This document shows positions 1 through 10,271 of a stretch of DNA of 64,000 nt, piece after piece. Numbering within the stretch: the first letter of the stretch is position 1; the number at the start of each line of letters is the position of its first letter. Under the pieces are notes generated by a model, which made no database searches, was not told where the DNA came from, and saw nothing but the letters and a program-made list of their open reading frames with translations. This stretch comes from Clostridium zeae (GTDB lineage: Bacteria; Bacillota; Clostridia; Clostridiales; Clostridiaceae). A program made the translations under genes and the position numbers. Where the stretch lies: NCBI RefSeq assembly GCF_017312485.1, contig NZ_BMBA01000003.1, positions 341,463 to 405,462 of the forward strand. Reading direction: 5' to 3'.

Positions 1-1
1 A

Positions 2-2410
2 CAAGTTAAAGCAGCTATTCTTTATCCACCAAAAGGGATTCCTTCGTTAATTTTTGGTGAAACTGGAGTAGGTAAATCAATGATAGCATCATTAATGCAC
101 CAGTATGCAATAGATATGGGAATAAGAGAAAAGGACTCTCCTTTTATTGTATTCAATTGTGCTGATTACAGTAATAACTCACAGCTATTAACCTCAAGGC
201 TTTTTGGAGTTAAGAAAGGCACCTATACTGGAGCAGATTCAGATAAAGTTGGATTAATAGAGAAAGCAAACGGAGGAGTTCTATTTCTTGATGAGGTTCA
301 TAGACTTCCTCCTGAAGGTCAAGAGGCCCTATTCACATTTCTTGATAGTGGACTTTTTATACCTTTAGGATCTGATAACCCTCAAAAATCTGATGTACTC
401 ATAATAACTGCTACTACTGAAGATCCTTCATCCTCCTTATTGCAAACCTTTACTAGAAGAATTCCTATGGTTATAAGAATTCCTTCTTTAAAAGAAAGGT
501 CCTTAGATGAGAAGTTGTTTTTAATAAAGAATTTTTTTAAGCAAGAAAGTATTAAGATAGGCAGAGAGATTTATGTTTCCCTAAACACTATGAGAGCACT
601 ACTATCTTATGATTGCCCTAGTAATGTTGGGCAGCTAAAGAGTGATATCCAATTAATTTGCGCTAGAGCTTATTCTGAATATCTTACTAATATAAAAACT
701 GATGTAAGAATAAGAAGCTCTAGTTTACCTTCTTATGTTAAAGAAGGCCTTTATAAAGGAAAGGAACATCGTCTACTTTGGAACAAAATCGTAGGAACAG
801 AGATAGAATTTTTTAAATTCTCAAACTGCTGCCGTAACCTGCAAGATGATATATCTGACGAGGATAACTGTATATATCAATTGATTGAAGAGAAGCTAGA
901 AGCTTTACAATCACAAGGTATATCTAATATAGCCATAGAAAATATATTAGAAAAAAATATAACAAAATACTTTCATAGCCATGTTATTGGGGTTTCAGAC
1001 GTAATTAATAGAAAAAACTTGCTAACCATTATAGATAAAGATTGTCTTGATTGCGTAGATAATGTGGTATATTTTTTAACTACTGAACTTAAAAGAAGAT
1101 TAAACAGCAAAATTTACACTGCATTAGCTCTTCATATAAACACTTTAATTAATAGAATAAATACAGATAACAGCATTGTTAACGCGGATTTAGATAAATT
1201 CAAAAATCTTTATCCTATTCAATATGAGATTGCTTCTAAGGCTAAAAAAATAATTGAAAAATATATAAATAAATCAATTCCAGAAGATGAGGTAGGTTAT
1301 CTTACAATTTTTCTTCTGCCTGAAGATGAGTTTGAAAATAGTAGAAAAGAGAAAGTTAAAATAATATTAATTGCTCACGGTCACTACACTGCTACCTCTA
1401 TGGCAGATGTAGCAAACCAGTTGTTAGGTGAAACTTATGTTGTAGGCATAAACGCACCTCTTGAAGTAAGTCCTTTAAAAGTTTTGGACAAGCTAAGAAC
1501 ATTAATTAGAAACAAACCAAATTCCAGAGGATACCTTCTGTTAGTGGATATGGGATCTCTTACAACCTTTGCTGATGCAATAGTAAATGAATTTAATATA
1601 CCAGCTAAGGTTGTACCTCTAGCATCAACTCTTCATGTACTTGAAGCAGCTAGAAAAGCACTCCTTGGCTTTTCATTAGAAGAAATTCATAAGGAAGTAA
1701 CAGCTGTAAATTCATACTTTCAAGGCGATAGATTTGATTTAAATATTTCAAAGGAATCTAAAAAAGTTTCTATCATAACAGCCTGCTTAACTGGTGAAGG
1801 AGCTGCCGTAGCGATAAAAAGTTTCCTAAATAATACGCTTAAATATGATAAAAATTACTTTGAGATACTTCATATAAGTTGTCTCCATAAGAATCAGTTT
1901 GCTAAAAAGTTAGAAGATTTAAGAAAAAGAACTGATATATTATTTATTATCTCCTCTTTTTCTGTTTCAACAGATATTAAACAATATGAAATGTATGATG
2001 TAATTAATATGAAAGCAATACCTGAAATCCAAGAAATGATTGATGTAAAAACCACTTTTTTAAAAATGCCTTCGCTACTAAAAGAAAATATAGATAACTT
2101 TGACGGATATGAACTTTATAACGCCGTACTATCAACAGTAGAAAAAATACAACAAAATCTTTCTATCAAATTAGCAGATGAAAAACTTATTGGTATCCTT
2201 CTTCATTTATCATTTATGGTAAGCAGATTGTCTAAAAGCGACTACTCTATAGAGTATTTACAAAGAGATGATTTTATAAAAGAAAACCGATATTTCTTTG
2301 ATATAGTAAAAGATAGCTTACATCCACTAAAGGACAAATATTTTATAGACATATCTGATAATGAAGTATGCTATATAACAAGCTTCTTTTTAAATCTTTC
2401 TTTTGCCTAA
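2..2410 (+). CDS. LevR/MtlR-type sigma-54 PTS-regulated transcriptional activator (5' end outside window)
   Basis: The reading frame is open from base 2, so the gene begins before the window. The first internal ATG, at 80, falls just after the Walker A motif GETGVGKS (bases 56-79) and is not the start. Visible order: an AAA+ sigma-54 interaction domain (GTYTGA in place of GAFTGA, then the FLDEVHRL Walker B), a first PRD near visible residues 350-390, a mannose-type EIIA-like domain near 450-580 (IAHGHYTATSM), an EIIB-like segment with ITACLTGEGAA near 590-605, and a C-terminal PRD with a conserved-looking histidine (LLHLSFM) near 735. This order is the LevR/ManR layout: the protein activates a sigma-54 sugar PTS operon and is controlled by PTS phosphorylation of its PRDs. 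The DNA-binding domain and target operon should lie to the left. The stop is followed by a terminator shared with the convergent HAD gene. Confidence 0.9.
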   Translation, partial: QVKAAILYPPKGIPSLIFGETGVGKSMIASLMHQYAIDMGIREKDSPFIVFNCADYSNNSQLLTSRLFGVKKGTYTGADSDKVGLIEKANGGVLFLDEVHRLPPEGQEALFTFLDSGLFIPLGSDNPQKSDVLIITATTEDPSSSLLQTFTRRIPMVIRIPSLKERSLDEKLFLIKNFFKQESIKIGREIYVSLNTMRALLSYDCPSNVGQLKSDIQLICARAYSEYLTNIKTDVRIRSSSLPSYVKEGLYKGKEHRLLWNKIVGTEIEFFKFSNCCRNLQDDISDEDNCIYQLIEEKLEALQSQGISNIAIENILEKNITKYFHSHVIGVSDVINRKNLLTIIDKDCLDCVDNVVYFLTTELKRRLNSKIYTALALHINTLINRINTDNSIVNADLDKFKNLYPIQYEIASKAKKIIEKYINKSIPEDEVGYLTIFLLPEDEFENSRKEKVKIILIAHGHYTATSMADVANQLLGETYVVGINAPLEVSPLKVLDKLRTLIRNKPNSRGYLLLVDMGSLTTFADAIVNEFNIPAKVVPLASTLHVLEAARKALLGFSLEEIHKEVTAVNSYFQGDRFDLNISKESKKVSIITACLTGEGAAVAIKSFLNNTLKYDKNYFEILHISCLHKNQFAKKLEDLRKRTDILFIISSFSVSTDIKQYEMYDVINMKAIPEIQEMIDVKTTFLKMPSLLKENIDNFDGYELYNAVLSTVEKIQQNLSIKLADEKLIGILLHLSFMVSRLSKSDYSIEYLQRDDFIKENRYFFDIVKDSLHPLKDKYFIDISDNEVCYITSFFLNLSFA

Positions 2411-2449
2411 ACTAATTAGCCGTGCTCACATAAAATGATTTATGCAGCA

Positions 2450-2482
2450 TAAAACGCCTCAGGAACTAACCTGAGGCGTTTG
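2450..2482. terminator. Bidirectional intrinsic terminator
   Basis: An inverted repeat with arms AAACGCCTCAGG and CCTGAGGCGTTT around a short loop lies between the convergent LevR-type gene and HAD gene. It is flanked by A-rich and T-rich sequence and can serve both strands. Confidence 0.8.
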
Positions 2483-2487
2483 TGTAC

Positions 2488-3306
2488 TTAGGTATTTTGG
2501 TTTAATATAAATTTCTCGATGACATAAGATACTCCATCTTCTTCATTGCTTTTAGTCACAAATTTAGCTAAAGCCTTTATTCTATCTGCTGCATTACCCA
2601 TAGCTACTCCAAGGCCTGCATATTGAAGCATCTCTATATCATTATCTGCATCGCCAATTGCTATTATCTCGTCTCTAGCTATTCCAAGATACTTAGCCAG
2701 GCTTTCTACACCTAAAGCTTTATTGCAATCTTTGTTCATAAACTCTATCATGTACCCTACAGTTCTGATCACACTGTATTCTTGCTTCAAATCCTCTGGA
2801 ATCTCGGTCATAACCTGATCCAGTATAGCACTCTCTTCTTCAAGAACAACCTTATGTATATCATCACTATCATTAATCTCATTAAGAAAATCAACTTTTC
2901 TTACCTTAAGGTTTAATCTCTTCTCTTCAGCCTCTGAAAGTTTGCTCAATTCACTTACTAAATCTTCTTTCTCAGTAAAGGCATGAACATAAGCACCTAA
3001 CTCTTTTGTCCTAGTATAAATATATTTAAGATCTTTACCTGTTAGTACTGCACTACTGCTTACTACTGAATAGTCTGAACATCTACATATTACAGCACCA
3101 TTAAGCCCAATCACATAATCATCGTATCCATTAAGACCTAACTTATCTAAATAATTCTTTATTCCTTGAACTGGCCTCCCAGAAGTTAGTACTACCTTTA
3201 TTCCTAAATCCATTGCTTTCTTTACACTATCTCTTGTAGAGTCTAATAAAGATTTATCATTTTGAAGAAGAGTACCATCCATATCTATTGCCATAAGCCT
3301 ATACAT
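2488..3306 (-). CDS. Cof-type HAD-IIB phosphatase
   Basis: A 272-residue soluble protein of the HAD superfamily, Cof/YidA subgroup. These enzymes usually dephosphorylate sugar phosphates or similar small metabolites in the cytoplasm. Motif I is DMDGTLL near residues 8-14, motif II the LTSGRP segment near 40, and motifs III/IV the conserved GDADNDIEML near 218-227 followed by GVAMGNA. The length is normal for the family. The start is preceded by GGGTGGGGTGA. The 5' leader contains a large inverted repeat (listed separately). A second Cof-type HAD lies at 5229-6068. The substrate cannot be read from sequence. Confidence 0.9.
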   Translation of the reverse strand: MYRLMAIDMDGTLLQNDKSLLDSTRDSVKKAMDLGIKVVLTSGRPVQGIKNYLDKLGLNGYDDYVIGLNGAVICRCSDYSVVSSSAVLTGKDLKYIYTRTKELGAYVHAFTEKEDLVSELSKLSEAEEKRLNLKVRKVDFLNEINDSDDIHKVVLEEESAILDQVMTEIPEDLKQEYSVIRTVGYMIEFMNKDCNKALGVESLAKYLGIARDEIIAIGDADNDIEMLQYAGLGVAMGNAADRIKALAKFVTKSNEEDGVSYVIEKFILNQNT

Positions 3307-3330
3307 AATTCACCCCACCCTTTAAATTAA

Positions 3331-3413
3331 GGCGCTGTTAAAGCACCATGTTGAAATTAAGCGGTTAGCCATCCGATGCTTTAATGAGCTTACGCATAAC
3401 CACTTAATTTCAA
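3331..3413 (-). other. Structured leader or palindromic element upstream of the HAD gene
   Basis: Two 17-base arms, TTGAAATTAAGCGGTTA (3351-3367) and TAACCACTTAATTTCAA (3397-3413), pair almost perfectly around a 29-base loop. Beside them, GGCGC (3331-3335) and GCACC (3343-3347) form a second small stem. Neither is followed by a T-run on the minus strand, so this does not look like a simple terminator. It lies in the untranslated leader of the HAD gene at 2488-3306 or in the trailer of the siroheme reductase. I recognise no known riboswitch. Confidence 0.45.
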
Positions 3414-3480
3414 TAATATTCTTAAATATACTCTAAACCAATTATTATGTTATTTAACTTTGAGGTTATAAAATTTATTT

Positions 3481-5040
3481 CTAAACTGCAAACTTAGCTA
3501 CTAATTGTTTAAAACTTTCTTCATTTTGCTCTAACCAATTAATAAATTCTATATTTTCTTCTTTTATAGTGCTCGCTAATTCAAATAAAAACTCCGGAAC
3601 TTCATCTTGAAGTATATCTCCATACGAATCCCCAAGCCTAGTAACACCTTCACCTAACGCACCCTTAACATTAAGTTCAAATACATTTTTAGACTCGTTA
3701 TTTATTCTCTTCATTTTACCTTGGAAGCCTATGATTCCAATTTCATGTACTCCACAGGAATTTGGACATCCTGATATATGAATTCTTGGTAAAATATCAT
3801 CAGTTAAATTTTCTTCTTTGAATTTAGCTATTATTTCTTGTAAGGTTTTTTGTCCATTTAATATACCAATTTGGCATGTAGGCACACCGATGCAAGCTAC
3901 TGATTGCTCTAATCTAGTTTCTCCACCTAATGCTTTTGTAAGATATATTAATCTTTCAGCTTCTTGTCCATTAAGATTTCTAATATATAAACCTTCATTC
4001 ATAGTAAGTCTTACTTCTGTTTCCTCAATGTTCTTTAGTTCATCCAATAGCATTTTTAAAACTGATAACTTTAATTGTCCTCCTACTGGATGGAAGTAGA
4101 CACTATAAAGTCCTTCTTGCTTTTGTTTAAAAAGTCTAAGACTATTTAACTCTGTATCAATACCTTGTTTTACTACTTCTTTAGTTACTAAATCTAATTC
4201 TAGGTTCTGTGTTTCCTTAACTTGTGCTAAGTGCTTTTTATAACATTCTATAAATTGCTCAGCTCCCATTCTTTCAACTATGTATCTAATACGAGCTTTA
4301 CCATGATTTTCGTAATCACCTTCTGCAATAAATAGATTAGTTATAGCTTCTACATGATATAGAACATCTTTAGGTTCTACTATTTCATCAAATGGCACTG
4401 CCAATCTCGGATTTCTTCCGATTCCACCACCTATATATAATTTAAAGTATTCTTTATTATTTTCTTTTACCGCTAAGAAACCTAAATCCGCAACTGTTGC
4501 ATGAGCCTCATCTGCATTACTGCTTGCAAAAGCAACTTTTAGTTTTCTAGGCAACTTATAGCTTCTTATCTTACTTACAAAATGTTCATTAACTTTTATT
4601 GCATATGGCGTTACATCAAAAGCTTCCTCAGGATCAGCCCCCGAAAGTGGTGAAAGTGCTACATTTCTTGGAAAGTTTCCACCAGCTCCTCTAGTATATA
4701 TTTCTTCCTCTAGACCTGCTAACATAATCTCACAGATATCATCTATTCCTAGTCCATGAAGTTGTATCGCCTGTCTAGTTGTAAGATGTATTCCATCAAG
4801 ATTATATTTGCTTGCGAAATCATATATTAATTGAAGCTTATCAATTGATATTACTCCTGAAAAAGTTCTCAATCTAACCATAAATTCTGTTCCACTTCTA
4901 TGAGCATATACGCCCATGCCCCCTGAAGTTTTCTTAAAATCATTCCTGCTTATTTCACCACTTAAAAATTTATGCCCTACTTCTCTAAAATTTTCAATAT
5001 CACTTGTTAACTGTTCTTTTAAATTTTCCATTACTTTCAC
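3481..5040 (-). CDS. Siroheme nitrite/sulfite reductase
   Basis: A 519-residue one-electron nitrite/sulfite reductase of the ferredoxin-dependent type. Two ferrodoxin-like halves are visible: the first around IHLTTRQAIQLHG, the second carrying the [4Fe-4S]-siroheme cysteines as CIGVPTC (C-x5-C) and GCPNSCG (C-x3-C). The known reaction is six-electron reduction of nitrite to ammonia or sulfite to sulfide in the cytoplasm. Which anion is used cannot be told from sequence. The gene stands alone with a leader of about 190 bases. The first codons read MKVMENLKEQ, and the ATG of MENL is an alternative start. A second, much smaller siroheme-type protein is encoded at 26517-27188. Confidence 0.85.
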   Translation of the reverse strand: MKVMENLKEQLTSDIENFREVGHKFLSGEISRNDFKKTSGGMGVYAHRSGTEFMVRLRTFSGVISIDKLQLIYDFASKYNLDGIHLTTRQAIQLHGLGIDDICEIMLAGLEEEIYTRGAGGNFPRNVALSPLSGADPEEAFDVTPYAIKVNEHFVSKIRSYKLPRKLKVAFASSNADEAHATVADLGFLAVKENNKEYFKLYIGGGIGRNPRLAVPFDEIVEPKDVLYHVEAITNLFIAEGDYENHGKARIRYIVERMGAEQFIECYKKHLAQVKETQNLELDLVTKEVVKQGIDTELNSLRLFKQKQEGLYSVYFHPVGGQLKLSVLKMLLDELKNIEETEVRLTMNEGLYIRNLNGQEAERLIYLTKALGGETRLEQSVACIGVPTCQIGILNGQKTLQEIIAKFKEENLTDDILPRIHISGCPNSCGVHEIGIIGFQGKMKRINNESKNVFELNVKGALGEGVTRLGDSYGDILQDEVPEFLFELASTIKEENIEFINWLEQNEESFKQLVAKFAV

Positions 5041-5228
5041 CCCAATAAATAAAGTTATATTTCTGTTGACTGTACATTCTTATACAAAAGTATACTACTA
5101 TATTTATTGCAAGTAAAACTATGATTTTAATCATAAACCTACTTAAACATCTAAAACACCATGAAATCTTGCTCTATCATTATCTAAAGTATATTTCTAT
5201 TCAAAGTATACTTATAAGAATATATGGA

Positions 5229-6068
5229 TTAAATCAATTTATGTTTTATAAAACTATTATAAATTCCCCCCTCATCATGAGTATCAGTGATATCATATGC
5301 AATTTCTTTTAACTTGTCATTTGCATTTCCCATAGCTATACCATACTCTACATATTGAAGCATTTCAGAATCATTAACACCATCTCCATAAGCATAGCAG
5401 TCTTCTTTAGATAAATTTAGATGTTCAAGAAGCATCTCTATAGCTATAGCCTTATGTATTCCAGGAAGTGATAATTCACCACTGTTTTCTCCAAATATTG
5501 GAATTGTGGTTGAAATAACATTGAATTTCTCTTCAAATTCTTTCTTTATTATCTCTATAGAAATCTCCGAACCTAAGAAAGATACTTTATTGATATCACT
5601 TCTAAACAAGTCTTCCTCCTCTATTAGACAGTCTATAAAAGGTGACATACCTGCTTCTAATTCCGCTCTCTCTTTTGCATCTAGATTAGGATTACCAAAA
5701 AATATTTCTCTAAGATGTTTTTTACAGTTCCTACTTGCATATAATCCACCATTAGATTCCAAATAAAAATCTATATTGTTATCATTAAAATAGGTTACTA
5801 GATGTTTTACATCTTCGTCTGCCACTCTTTTATGAAATAACACGTTTTCTCCTATTTCAATATATCCTCCAGCAGCTGCTATAACTCCATCAAATCCAAT
5901 TTCCATTATGTGATCAAAAAGCTCTGCCTTTGAACGGCCTGTACACAAAAATACATAATGACCATTTTTCCTTGCTTCTTTTACTGCTACTTTTGCACTC
6001 TCTGGAATTATTCCATTATCATTTACTAAGGTACCATCTACATCTAAAAATATTACTTTCTTACTCAC
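5229..6068 (-). CDS. Cof-type HAD-IIB phosphatase, GTG start
   Basis: A 279-residue HAD-IIB phosphatase. I place the start at the GTG at 6068 (VSKKVIFLDVDGTLV) because AAAGGAG lies a few bases upstream. An upstream ATG at 6116 would add 16 residues with no ribosome site. Motif I is DVDGTLV at the N-terminus, motif II the LCTGR segment, and the C-terminal GDGVNDSEML with GIAMGNA supplies the metal-binding aspartates. Members usually dephosphorylate sugar or cofactor phosphates; the substrate here is unknown. It lies downstream of the 6-phospho-beta-glucosidase on the same strand but behind that gene's terminator, so it is probably transcribed separately. Confidence 0.88.
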   Translation of the reverse strand: MSKKVIFLDVDGTLVNDNGIIPESAKVAVKEARKNGHYVFLCTGRSKAELFDHIMEIGFDGVIAAAGGYIEIGENVLFHKRVADEDVKHLVTYFNDNNIDFYLESNGGLYASRNCKKHLREIFFGNPNLDAKERAELEAGMSPFIDCLIEEEDLFRSDINKVSFLGSEISIEIIKKEFEEKFNVISTTIPIFGENSGELSLPGIHKAIAIEMLLEHLNLSKEDCYAYGDGVNDSEMLQYVEYGIAMGNANDKLKEIAYDITDTHDEGGIYNSFIKHKLI

Positions 6069-6214
6069 TTGATTTCTCCTTTGCAATATATACGCTATTA
6101 ATTTAACTACGCTCAAATCAGCTTCAATTTTATTGTATAGCCCTAAAAAATTTCTTAAGCTATCGAAACATACAAATTTAGTTAACTTGAGAATTTTATA
6201 ATTTCATATATAGT

Positions 6215-6249
6215 AAAAAAGAGTTAACTTTTACATTAACCCTCTTTTA
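6215..6249 (-). terminator. Intrinsic terminator of the GH1 gene
   Basis: On the minus strand an AAAAGAG...TTAA hairpin ends in CTCTTTTTT immediately after the beta-glucosidase stop codon. Confidence 0.7.
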
Positions 6250-6281
6250 CCGTTTAAATAACTTTTAAAGTAATCTTGAAA

Positions 6282-7921
<1,640 letters not shown>

Positions 7922-7962
7922 TTGGGATATAAAACACCTTTACAGGTAATTTTATATCCCAA
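7922..7962 (-). terminator. Intrinsic terminator of the nitroreductase gene
   Basis: Arms TTGGGATATAAAA and TTTTATATCCCAA form a 13-bp stem followed on the minus strand by ATTTATTT. Confidence 0.7.
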
Positions 7963-8058
7963 TATTTTATATAAAAAATCCTTAGGCTAATACCCTTAGA
8001 TTTGTTTACACATATACCTCGCAAACTTTATGTTAAGAATGCCTGGTTTAACTATATA

Positions 8059-8658
8059 TTATTTAAATACCTTTACTCTTTCTTCTAGTGGTTGGAACTG
8101 CTTTTCACCTGGCTCTGCAGTTGGCTTTCCAAATGGCATTTGACCGATAAGCTTCCAATTGTTAGGTATGCTCCATTCTGATTTTACATCTTGTTCAATA
8201 AGCTCATTATAGTGTTGTAATGAAGCTCCGAAACCTTCTAGCTCTAATCCTGTCCAAACAACAAATTGATGCATACCGCTTGCTTGTTGAGACCAAACTG
8301 GGAAGTTGTCTTTATAAAGAGCAAATTGTTTTTGTAATGATTCAACTACACTATTATCCTCAAAGAATAAAACTGTTCCATATCCATTTCTAAATGAGTT
8401 TATTTTCTCTTCAGTAGAACCGAATTGATCAGCTGGTACTACTTTTCTTAAAGCTTCTTTTGTAATATCCCACAATCTATCATGCTGAGCTCCTAATAAT
8501 AAGACTACTCTTGCACTTTGTGAGTTAAATGCTGATGGTACATATTTTACTGCCTCTTCAACTATCTCTTTGATTCTATCATCTGAGACTACAGTCTCCT
8601 TACTAATACCATAATATGATCTTCTAAGTTCTATTGCATCATAAAAATTCTTTTCCAT
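8059..8658 (-). CDS. Nitroreductase-family NAD(P)H:FMN oxidoreductase
   Basis: A 199-residue cytoplasmic protein of the nitroreductase superfamily (small single-domain type). The N-terminal RRSYYGISKE is the phosphate-contacting RRS/T segment of FMN-binding members. VPSAFNSQSARVVLL near residues 40-54 is the characteristic PSxxNxQ flavin loop, and SLQHYNELI and GQMPFGKP match the C-terminal part of YdgI/YodC-like proteins. Family members reduce nitro compounds, quinones or oxidised metabolites, so the physiological substrate is not predictable. Transcribed alone from a good sigma-A promoter and ended by its own terminator. Confidence 0.85.
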   Translation of the reverse strand: MEKNFYDAIELRRSYYGISKETVVSDDRIKEIVEEAVKYVPSAFNSQSARVVLLLGAQHDRLWDITKEALRKVVPADQFGSTEEKINSFRNGYGTVLFFEDNSVVESLQKQFALYKDNFPVWSQQASGMHQFVVWTGLELEGFGASLQHYNELIEQDVKSEWSIPNNWKLIGQMPFGKPTAEPGEKQFQPLEERVKVFK

Positions 8659-8774
8659 TTATATTCCCTCCAAATTTAAAATTTATATTATATTTTGTAC
8701 AAGATCTTTTATTGTCATAAATACTTCACTATATTATTGTTATCAACTAACTTATTGTAACTTGCTATATTTAG

Positions 8775-8803
8775 ATTATATGATTATAATTCTCAATAGT
8801 CAA
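8775..8803 (-). promoter_or_regulatory. Sigma-A promoter of the nitroreductase gene
   Basis: On the minus strand TTGACT and TATAAT are separated by exactly 17 bases, about 110 bases upstream of the start codon. Confidence 0.65.
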
Positions 8804-8935
8804 GTATTTTTATAAAATTTTTTGAATGTTTTTACCAAATACTTTATTAATAGAAACAACCGTTTATATTATTATTGAAATATCAGAGTTAGAACATATT
8901 AATTTCAGCACAGAATCAAACATTACAAAATAAAA

Positions 8936-8970
8936 AAACATAAAAGATCCATACTATATCTTTTATGTTT
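8936..8970 (-). terminator. Second hairpin terminator downstream of the ribozyme unit
   Basis: Arms AAACATAAAAGA and TCTTTTATGTTT with a TTTTTTT tail on the minus strand. It lies about 65 bases beyond the first terminator of the 53-codon ORF and may act as a back-up. The rest of the gene-free stretch 8659-9079 shows only the nitroreductase promoter and these hairpins. Confidence 0.6.
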
Positions 8971-9035
8971 CTATGGTGTACTATATTCATTTTATATATT
9001 CTTATATTCTCCTTTACTATCCGTAAAGTATAAAT

Positions 9036-9063
9036 AAAAGAACCCCATGCAAAGGGTTCTTTT
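9036..9063 (-). terminator. Intrinsic terminator of the 53-codon ORF
   Basis: Arms AAAAGAACCC and GGGTTCTTTT around a short loop, directly after the small ORF, with a T-rich tail on the minus strand. It closes a ribozyme-plus-ORF transcription unit. Confidence 0.75.
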
Positions 9064-9079
9064 ACTATATTTATATTAA

Positions 9080-9241
9080 CTATTCCCCTATAGCAGATAA
9101 TCTTTCTAGATCAGCAATTATCACTCTTACTAAATCAAGTTTTCCTCGTGCATAATCCTTGTCATTTAAGTATTCCATACCTAGTTCAATGCATCTTTCT
9201 GTTTCTTTATATTCACTTAATAATCTTTCTAATTCACTCAT
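9080..9241 (-). CDS. Small 53-residue protein downstream of a glmS ribozyme
   Basis: A 53-codon ORF beginning MSELERLLSEYKETERC and ending DLERLSAIGE. A ribosome site AGAGGTG sits seven bases before the ATG. The product is charged, predicted mostly helical, with no signal or membrane segment. It bears no resemblance to the GlmS N-terminus, which begins MCGIVGY in active enzymes. I do not recognise the family. Its 5' leader is a complete-looking glmS ribozyme that ends about 35 bases before the start, and a terminator follows the stop, so the ribozyme appears to control this ORF alone. glmM is encoded 2.7 kb upstream on the same strand. Confidence 0.7.
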   Translation of the reverse strand: MSELERLLSEYKETERCIELGMEYLNDKDYARGKLDLVRVIIADLERLSAIGE

Positions 9242-9276
9242 AATTAACACCTCTAAATTTTAATAAACTCACACCT

Positions 9277-9412
9277 GATTGAATTTGTACTAATCTCTTT
9301 TAGCTTTACCAATCTTTATCGGTAGTGCAATACCGTGGGACATCCGCCGAAACCTCGATACTCCCCATCCTCGTCAACTTAAAGATCTTTCGATCCAATT
9401 AAGTCCTGGCGC
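9277..9412 (-). ncRNA. glmS self-cleaving ribozyme/riboswitch (glucosamine-6-phosphate sensing)
   Basis: The minus strand carries the hallmark glmS ribozyme core. The cleavage site precedes AGCGCCAG at about 9413/9412. A P2-like pair ACTTAA/TTAAGT encloses a GATC-GAAA-GATC hairpin. Next come TTGACGAGGATGGGG, TATCGA, TTCGGCGGATG and TCCCACGGT, in the same order as the Bacillus glmS ribozyme. The peripheral domain is also present: P3 CGGTA/TACCG, P4 GATTG/CAATC and an internal GCTAA/TTAGT stem. Known ribozymes of this class bind glucosamine 6-phosphate and self-cleave, destabilising glmS mRNA. Here the downstream gene is a 53-codon ORF. Confidence 0.88.
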
Positions 9413-9647
9413 TTTATTTTTATAAAAAGTTTTGAATTTAAATTTTATTCTAATAAAACTCTTTAACTTACGAAGCCTCCTCTCTATTAATAATATGTAA
9501 ATCACTGATTTATTGAACCTTTTTCTTCTGTAACATCAATAATATTGTTGTACATCTTTAATTAAATTTTAGCACACTATATTTATTTTTCACCTTCGTT
9601 CATTGAAATTTATTAATTCATTAAAAAAACTTTTAGTTTCTAATATA
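9413..9647 (-). other. Leader upstream of the glmS ribozyme
   Basis: This AT-rich stretch should hold the promoter of the ribozyme transcript. A TAAAAT hexamer near 9565-9571 (minus strand) could be a -10, but the -35 is poor. No ORF with a ribosome site is seen. Confidence 0.3.
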
Positions 9648-9684
9648 AGAAAGCCGCTGAGATTACCATCTTCAGCGACTTTTT
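9648..9684. terminator. Intrinsic terminator downstream of msrB
   Basis: Arms AAGAAAGCCGCTGA and TCAGCGACTTTTTT pair across a short loop. The same GTCGCTGA stem recurs in the glmM terminator. A degenerate copy of a dispersed repeat (9685-9735) follows. Confidence 0.7.
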
Positions 9685-9778
9685 TACACATCTGTTTTTC
9701 AAAATTCATATTATGAAAACTTGGCAGACTAATAAGTTTTATTTTTAATTATATTCTCTATAGATAAACTTCTCTTTA

Positions 9779-10240
9779 CTAAATAAATATATTAAATAAG
9801 GTTAGGTATTCAGCATATCCTTCTTCTACTAATCTTTCTTTAGGTATAAATCTCAAAGCAGCTGAATTAATACAATATCTGAGACCACCTTCTGCTTCTG
9901 GACCATCTGTAAATACATGACCTAAGTGTGAATCAGCATCTGCACTCCTAACTTCTACTCTGCGCATATTATGTGTCAAATCAGCTTTTTCATTTATGAA
10001 ATCATTATTTAAAGGTTTGGTGAATGCTGGCCATCCACAGCCTGAATCATATTTATCATTGGATGAAAATAATGGTTCACCAGACACGATATCAACGTAT
10101 ATGCCATCCTCTACATTTGTATCATATTCATTTGTGAACGGTCTTTCAGTTCCATTATTTTGAGTTATTTCATATTGGATTGGAGTTAATCTTTCTCTTA
10201 ACTCTTCATCACTTTCTTTTGTGTATTTATTATTTCCCAA
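9779..10240 (-). CDS. msrB: Peptide methionine-(R)-S-oxide reductase MsrB
   Basis: A 153-residue MsrB domain protein that reduces methionine-R-sulfoxide in proteins. Motifs in order: [10 protein letters not shown] near residue 18, SGCGWPAF near 66-73, [14 protein letters not shown] near 97-110 and [14 protein letters not shown] with the catalytic cysteine near 124-128. The two CxxC zinc-binding pairs of many MsrB proteins are absent, so this is the zinc-free form. The gene follows the TPR/DUF5050 gene by about 30 bases and is probably co-transcribed with it. There is no adjacent or fused msrA. Confidence 0.93.
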   Translation of the reverse strand: MGNNKYTKESDEELRERLTPIQYEITQNNGTERPFTNEYDTNVEDGIYVDIVSGEPLFSSNDKYDSGCGWPAFTKPLNNDFINEKADLTHNMRRVEVRSADADSHLGHVFTDGPEAEGGLRYCINSAALRFIPKERLVEEGYAEYLTLFNIFI

Positions 10241-10271
10241 AGTCTTTCCCTCCTGTAACTATGCTAATTTT

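Noticed and set aside
3818..4099. Plus-strand frame opposite the siroheme reductase, and similar antisense frames elsewhere
   Set aside because: They mirror the codon pattern of the real genes, lack ribosome sites and encode low-complexity hydrophobic strings.
8900..8987. 23-codon minus-strand frame between the two hairpins
   Set aside because: The ribosome site is too far from the ATG and the frame runs through a terminator stem.
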